This document shows, in pieces, positions 58,076-64,000 of a DNA stretch of 64,000 bases (the stretch's first letter is position 1; every line of letters begins with the position of its first letter). Under the pieces are notes generated by a model, which had not been told where the DNA came from, ran no database searches, and saw only the letters and a program-made list of their open reading frames with translations. A program made the translations under genes and the position numbers. The DNA comes from Portulaca oleracea. Its lineage: Eukaryota; Streptophyta; Magnoliopsida; Caryophyllales; Portulacaceae. The stretch is taken from positions 23,374,669 to 23,438,668 of the forward strand of contig CM055886.1 in NCBI GenBank assembly GCA_029582165.1, read 5' to 3'.

Positions 58076-58234
58076 CTTATCGACCCTCAATCATATGTAA
58101 GACGATTTTACGTGTTTTGGTTGGTTAAAATTTTCCCTTAGAGGCTGAGGGGGGTAGGTGGATCGAGAGAGAAATTGATGAGAGAGAAAGAGGGGAAAGA
58201 AGCAGGTGGAGAAGGAGAGAAGTTGAAAAAGCTT

Positions 58235-59813
58235 CAACAATTTTTGTGGGAAACCTATCGAAGAGGCTTGACAGATTTGGCCTTCGAGGTATCTTTCAAA
58301 AATATGGGGCAATCAAATCTGCCACCGTCATCAGCAAGAGGAACACGGAGTAAAATTTTGGGTTTGTTGAAGTGTGGAAACACCAAGATGTCTTGAGGTG
58401 TCTCAAGCAACTCAATGGAACAGTGATAAGAGGTAGGAAAATTATAGTAGATTGGGCAAAAAGGAAAGCCAGAAGGAAGGAAAGCAAAATGGTGTGTTGG
58501 CCAAAATCACAAATGAGCAGCCAGGAGGCAAGCATAGATCTCAGAGTCAAAGGAAGCATCAACGAAGATTTCCTGGAACGGTTGCCCAGAAGTTTAGTCT
58601 GCACATCAACTGCTCCTAGAGACCTGGATGCTCTAATTTATCTACTCAAAGACAATTATGTCCCCATTGAGAAGGTCACTGCATTGAGTGGTGTCAAGTA
58701 CATCCTTACATTTGCTTCAAGGCAAGAGATGAATGAAGCTCTGGAAAATCCAAGGGAGTTAAATGATTGGTTCTGTGACATTAAACCTTGGACGGTGTAT
58801 GAATACGCTGACACACGTCGGGTCTGGGTTGATATTACTGGTGTTCCTCCTCATGGCTGGTTGTGGGAGAATTTTGAAAGTTGTATCAACCCTTGGGGCA
58901 GACTTTAATCTCTAGCAAGGTGCATCTCATCCACCAACCAGTTTGAAAATATGAGGGCACTCATTCTTACGGATACACTTAGAAGAATTGATCGTGAAGT
59001 GTTGTTAGACATTCAGAATTGCTCGTTTAAGATCTTTGTAAGGGAGATTAGTTCTCTTCTCATTCCTCCCACTACAGAATCTAGAGAACTGTATTTAATG
59101 AGAGTGACAGTAGCAAGGATGATGACGAGGATGATGATGAAAGCTGTCATGATAGCAATATTGACACACCAAATAATTTGCTGAATTCAACAAGTCCAAA
59201 CCGAGTCCATGCAACCTTAGACATGAATCTGTGTCATTTCAATAGAGATAGAAGTCAAAGAGGCCAGCCTGATGGTTCTGATGCCTTTAGCAAGCAATTA
59301 TTGTGCCAACACAGTATCGAGGAAGTAAGCACATTGAATGCTGTTGGTGCGCAGGATCAAGAAAAAGAACCAAACAGCCTCCAGCCAGTATTGGTTTCTG
59401 AAGTGGCTCTTAGAAATCCCCTTGCAGTTGTTCCTATCATTAATGACGAGCAACTAATCAATGCAACTATGGCGTTGGGAAATGATGTCAACATGGGACT
59501 GGAGAAATCAGTTGAGGTTTTGAATGAAAACAGCCAATGCAGAGGAGTTGAGGCGGCATCCCACCTAAATCAGGATGACCTTTCCAAAGATCAAGTCTCA
59601 GAGAATAATCTATCACGCACATCTAGCTGTGATTCAGTAATTAATGCTAGAATTTTCATTGCTGAAAAAGCAATTGAATTTGGAAAGGTGAGTGTCATTA
59701 TGAGACCAAAGAAGAACACCAACCAAAAAAGCACTCTGAGCAAAAGTTGTCCATCCGAAAGAAGAAGAAGAAGATTGAAAGTTCAAGGAGGCGGGGAAAG
59801 AACTCAATTCTAG
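58235..59813 (+). pseudogene. L1 ORF1 protein remnant (RRM plus DUF4283-like region)
   Basis: RNA-recognition motif with RNP2 IFVGNLS (about 58237) and RNP1 NFGFVEVW (about 58350), the latter preceded by a stop; then GTVIRGRKIIVDWAKRK ends the domain. A 178-codon frame (58372-58908) continues with RRVWVDITGVPPHGWLWENF, the conserved block of plant L1 ORF1 proteins. A stop at 58906 and a shift near 59090 lead to a long Asp/Asn/Ser-rich C-terminal region (59178-59813). Role in the family: RNA-binding chaperone for retrotransposition. Broken here. Confidence 0.82.
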
Positions 59814-59849
59814 TTGTCACTCATTCTACTGCTAGTGAATCATTTTGAA

Positions 59850-60020
59850 AATGAGAATTGGAGCTTGGAATGTCAGGGGGATTGGTGCTAAGGAAAAGAG
59901 AAGAAAAATCACAGTACATGTATCATCTCATTCTACTGAAAGTAAAGCGTTTTGATAATGAGGTTTGGTATGTGAAATGTTAGGGGCTTTGGTGCTAAGG
60001 AGAAGAAGAAGTTCTTTTCG
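59850..60020 (+). pseudogene. L1 ORF2 start (endonuclease N-terminus), duplicated
   Basis: MRIGAWNVRGIGAKEKRRKI begins at 59850, the canonical start of L1 apurinic endonucleases. A second diverged copy follows at 59958 (MRFGM-stop-NVRGFGAKEKKKF), preceded by the same leader (CTCATTCTACTG...AG-GAAT/AAGCATTTTGA-AATGAG). The endonuclease core and RT do not follow either copy. Confidence 0.75.
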
Positions 60021-61262
60021 TCCCTGATACACTTCGTTTAGAGGGTGTGATTGATGCAGTTAAAGCCTGGGGTGTGGCTTGTGAAGGTTTGGGGCAGAGG
60101 AGTAGAAAAGTATTATTTTTGAATGTGAAAATCTTCAGTTGCTTGCTATCACGGACAATCTCCTTGAGCTACTTTAGTTGCTGCTGTCACTGAGTTCTTC
60201 GAGAACTGTTGTTCTCAGTTTGTTCTGTTGCTGATGAGTTCATTTTGAAGGAGGCATCTTTGGTGGCTACTGGTTTGAGCTCTATCTTCAATGCTTTGTG
60301 CAAATTGAAGTGTGTTGGCTTGTGCAGTCTTCTTGGGCTGGGTCTGTTGTGTCTGTTGACGACTTCTTTGAGAGCAGTAGTTCTTAGTGGGGAGATATGA
60401 GATAATAGAATGTTGCAGATGTGTTCATCTTGAGTGATGCATCTATGATGGAGGCTAGTTGAAGCTCTTTCTTCAACTGTGGTGTTGCTTGATGTCATGA
60501 TCTCAGTAATGATTTGTGCAAAGACATATTTTGTGGTTCAATTTCAACTCTATATTCAATTGAGAACGAGTCTTGCTTGTGGGATCTGATCAGTTGTTGT
60601 TGGTTCTTCAAGTGAAATGCTAAGTCTGTTGCTTATGGGTTCTGATCAGCTGTTGCTTTGGGTTCTGATGAGTTCATTTTGAAGGAGGAATTAAATGATG
60701 CAGCATTCTTTGGGTCTGTTGCAAAGTTGGAGGCAGTCATTTTCTTCTGAATCATGGATATCACTCTGGTGCAGCTGCTGGGGGTTTCAAATGAGTAACT
60801 CACATCTGTTTTGTGAGATTTTCAGATGGTCATGTTGTCTGAAAGTAATGCATTTTTTAGGACACTTAGCTCAGCAGCTGCAATCTCTAAAAGATTGGTT
60901 TGATATTTGGGTGCATGTCAGATTCCTCAACAGGCAGTGAACATCATCTCTTTTTTTGGTTGGAATTGGTCAACCTGGAGCAATCAAAATTGTGTGAATT
61001 TTGAGCAGATGGAAATTAGCAAGGAGTTGGTGCAACAAAGCACTAACTGGAGGGTTTGCATTTGGTTCACTGAATGGAAAGACACTAACAAATACTCAAT
61101 TTTTTTAGCTGTATGCTTCTTCTGTTGTTGGTGGTGCCATTGCTTTGATGAGTGCTTTGGCTTCTTTTGTAGGTTGCTGAATTTTGTGTTTTGTTTGCTT
61201 ATGTTTGTGCTTATCGGCTCTTTTGCCGCTCTAATAAAAGGGCTTTCACAGCCGCAACTTAT
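60020..61262 (+). other. Rearranged 3' half of the L1 element
   Basis: Internal repeats such as TGATGAGTTCATTTTGAAGGAGG at about 60232 and 60666, and GGGTTCTGATCAG/GAG words at 60640-60670. No RT motif. The last ~150 bases look like an L1 3' UTR. Confidence 0.5.
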
Positions 61263-61264
61263 CA

Positions 61265-61430
61265 AATAAAAACTACGAATCAGTTGTATTTCAAATTCAG
61301 GTAAATACTTGTACTTATTGTTCAAGCACGAATTTAGTTTTCGTACTTAAATACAACAACCAAAAATCGTAACATTGAATGAAAATTAAGCTACTAGGCC
61401 TATTGTCATTTGAAAAAAAAGTAAATATAT
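61265..61430. repeat. Outlying unit of the 57111-58075 repeat family
   Basis: ACTACGAATCAG-TGTATTT, CAGGTAAATACTT and AACAACCAA-AATC-TA-CAT-GAATGAAAATTAAGCTA match units at 57290-57420. Confidence 0.75.
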
Positions 61431-63547
61431 ATTCAATTTCTTATGTTTTGTTTTTTTTTTTTTGATAGAACTTACTTTTTGGTTTTGAGTTCTTCCTATG
61501 TTTACTTTTGTTTGTCATGTATTGACAATTTGGGGTTTTCAACGTTCTTTATATTGCTAATCTGTCGCTATTCTTATCCTTTTTATAAAAAATTATCACC
61601 GATACTTTATCATAGTATTTTACTGAAAATTACAATATTAATGATAATAGTTTTGTTATTAATTTAATGATAGTAATTTTATATGATTGTTTTAGGATAA
61701 AAATAATAATTTACACTATTAAGGAATGTCCAAAGCAAGTAGGGTTAAGTACCACATCAAAGCAATTTAAATCAACTTTATGGTCAAAGCCAGTCAGTGG
61801 ATAACCCAAATCTCTTTTTCAAAGATGGAATGACAACACTACCTCTCCCTTGAGGGTGAAACGCCACCCATGCCCCTAGCACTATTCTCTATAAATACTT
61901 CACATCAACTTACATGGTGGGAAAAGTAAGACCCTCTTACTTTATCCAAACTCACACATTCTCCATCTTTAGTTGAACCATGCATTTATCAACTAACTTG
62001 ATTGTTGGAGAGATTTCCAATAATAACATTTTGTAGGAAGGAGCTTAAATGAGCCGTCGGGGATTGTCGCCTTGAGTTGCACGAAACCACATGGAGCTAT
62101 ATTGACTTGTAAAGAACAACCACCTAGAGTTGCACAAAGTCGCCTTCAGCTGGTACCATCTCGAGCTACCCACTCCACCCGTCAAGTCCTACCACCTTAT
62201 CGGGTAAATAGAAAGACGCCACAAACAACAATTGCTCAAATATAACTCAACATCCGACTAAACATAAATTGGCAACTAAAAGTTAACCACTTTTCAAACA
62301 ACGAAAAGTGTGTCGAACAACACAGCTAACTTACTATTTTTTTTAAAATTGAAACAACTCAAATCTTTTTCTTGAAAACTTTATATTCTAGTGAAAAAAA
62401 ATAAATCAAAGCTAAATTAGTATGTCAATCCAATCAAGCTATGAACTATCTAACCCTAACCAATTTATCAAATATTTAACGGTTGTAATTAAGGGATAGT
62501 CTAGTATCAATACACCTAAAAAAATCCTAATCGGACAAGAGCAAAGCCCACATACATAATACTTATACATATCAAATAAACAAAAGAATCATACCATAGT
62601 CAAGTTATTACACAACAAAGTATTCTACAAATTATGTCACTGTAATTAATTACTGATATAGCTCATGTCCTCTGAAAGACCTTAATCTTTTACATATTAG
62701 GTCCATAAAAAGAGAAGTATATAAAAACAAGTAACGCACAAACTTTTCTTCCGTAACCCAAGCTAGCAAACACAAAATCAGCCCTATCATTCACTGAGCT
62801 GGATCAAATTTACCACTCTGCCATAAAACAAAAACTTAACCATTTTGGTCACTTCCATTCAAACGTCCCAACAAAACACTGATCAAACTCAAATTAGCAC
62901 AAATTTAGCAAAAATCAAAGTAAGCAACGGTTGAAAGTCAATCACAACTTCAAATCAAACTCTATCCAAGCCTCCAATCCACAAAATAGGATTGGAAAAA
63001 ATCGAACTTCAAGCTTAACAAACAAAAATTAACAAAATTCAAAAGAAGTGAAAGAAAAAGGAATGACAATTTGGAGACTATCAAGTTCAACAAAGTGAAT
63101 ACTCAAGTCAATAACTCATAACTTTATTGTCAACATAAGGACTATCAATGTTTTATTTTTAATTTTTGATAATTAGTAGTCTCTTAGCCAAAATTTATTT
63201 AACCAAGTGCCAAAAAGCACTATAAAAATTAGTCCATAATTGAAAATTAGCCGAAATATGAGGTACCCAATACAAACTAGCCCAAAAAAGTAAAATTCAA
63301 CCAACCGAAAGTATCAAAAAGGACTACCAATGTTTTAATATCGTACACAAACATCAAATCCAGAAAAAAAACACTATAAGAATATAAGTATAAGATTGTA
63401 CAATTCTTGTAAATTGATCTATTTGTAATTGGACTAAAATTCGATAAAATACGAAGAAAGAAAAAGAAAAAAATTAAACAATATAATCAAGTTAATTAAA
63501 CTCCAATCTCAAAATCACTGCCTTTAAGAGTTTTGACAGTGAGTTTC
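61431..63547. other. Intergenic; LTR-like remnant at about 61720-62070
   Basis: A TATA box (CTCTATAAATACTTC, about 61888-61902) followed by CATGGTGGGAAAAGTAAGACCCTC and TAACTTGATTGTTGGAGAG resembles the promoter and R region of Ty3 Tat-type LTRs, but the ends are not defined. 62070-63547 is AT-rich with no recognisable gene. Confidence 0.4.
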
Positions 63548-64000
63548 CACTACAACAAATTTGGGATATTGTGGCATTTATATTGCGGCATTTACCGTAA
63601 ATGCCGCGCCACCATCTCTTTTGGAATGATGTACTTGAGCTTTAGTGGCATTTACGAAAAATGCTGCTATAGCCTTTTATTTGTTTGAGCGCCCAGCTAA
63701 AAATCACGGTCCCGCTGAAATGAAACAAAAATAAAAAAGGGGCGGGCTTTGAAAAGTTGAAAAACAAATCCATAGAATCCTCCCTCCTTTCGCCCTATTC
63801 TTTCAACACTTGCGGAAACCCTAATTTTTCCACTCCATCCTCTTCCTCCTCCCTCCCTTCAACCCCATACCAGCCTCTCCAGTCCTGACTGTTCAACGCT
63901 CATCTTCAAGCACAATCTCTTCGTCCTCAAGGTCTCTTACTCCTTCTCAGCCTATTCTTTTCGATCTTTTTCTCTATTTTTCTTTTTATTTTATGATTTC
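63548..64000. mobile_element. Left end of a second CACTA element, continuing past the window
   Basis: Starts CACTACAACAAATTTGGG, a standard CACTA terminus. Palindromic subterminal words follow (GCGGCATTTACCGTAAATGCCGC; TAGTGGCATTTACGAAAAATGCTGC), then a GC- and CT-rich leader (63760-63950). Confidence 0.88.

Larger units (their letters stand above)
58140..61262 (+). mobile_element. Non-autonomous L1-type LINE with RRM ORF1, no reverse transcriptase
   Basis: It contains an ORF1 remnant (58235-59813), the very start of ORF2 (59850) duplicated, then rearranged sequence, and a 3' UTR ending GCCGCTCTAATAAAAGGGCTTTC...CAAATAAAA near 61270. The repeat family found at 57111-58075 resumes directly after it. 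The exact 5' end and target duplication are not clear. Confidence 0.75.

Noticed and set aside
61980..62040. Short gene start (MHLSTNLIVGEIS) after a TATA box
   Set aside because: The context matches the R/U5 part of a Ty3-type LTR and the frame stops at once.

Overview
The window is nuclear DNA of a flowering plant, most likely a eudicot. It is AT-rich. It has short phase-consistent exons with GT-AG (occasionally GC-AG) introns, and plant families such as pectinesterase, a TLC-domain membrane protein and a Golgi-type GT4 glycosyltransferase. It is packed with plant transposon classes: Ty1/copia, Ty3, hAT, CACTA, L1, SINE and several MITE groups. The species cannot be named from the sequence alone. 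No rRNA, tRNA gene, CRISPR or bacterial-type operon is visible.

Four host genes can be assembled exon by exon. (1) A TLC-domain protein on + (6910-10909, 5 exons, 232 codons before the stop). (2) A type II membrane GT4-like glycosyltransferase on - (26742-21860, 7 exons, 510 aa) with a polyserine stem encoded by a trinucleotide repeat. (3) A small plant-specific protein of unknown function on - (46524-45782, 4 exons, 153 aa). (4) A secreted pectinesterase on - (53367-49355, 4 exons, 321 aa) whose third intron of about 2.85 kb holds three MITEs. All exon phases join without frameshifts.

Nearly everything else is transposon-derived and deeply nested. 1-2000: an LTR element on - with a gag-like frame broken by two in-frame TGA codons. 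2203-5734: a decayed hAT element. 12990-20583: a Ty3 element with two diverged LTRs, each carrying two later insertions that the other LTR lacks. 20889-21856: an insertion abutting the stop codon of the glycosyltransferase gene. 27526-28684: a hAT deletion derivative with an 8-bp target duplication. About 31500-37144: a degenerate copia element with its 3' LTR. 37219-45189: a Ty3 (Tat-like) LTR split by a copia gag-protease deletion derivative (37943-44214, TSD TCATC), whose 5' LTR is itself split by a 3.6-kb CACTA element (40171-43808, TSD AAT) that carries a fragment of a host CLASP gene. A tRNA-derived SINE sits in the same Tat LTR. 55363-56378: a truncated MITE cut by a solo LTR. 57100-61430: degenerate tandem repeats split by an L1 element with an RRM-type ORF1 but no reverse transcriptase. 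63548-64000: the edge of a second CACTA element.

The most noteworthy object is the CACTA element that captured the CLASP fragment, with its arrays of palindromic subterminal repeats. I found no new gene system, such as a defence or biosynthetic cluster; the host genes look functionally unrelated to one another.
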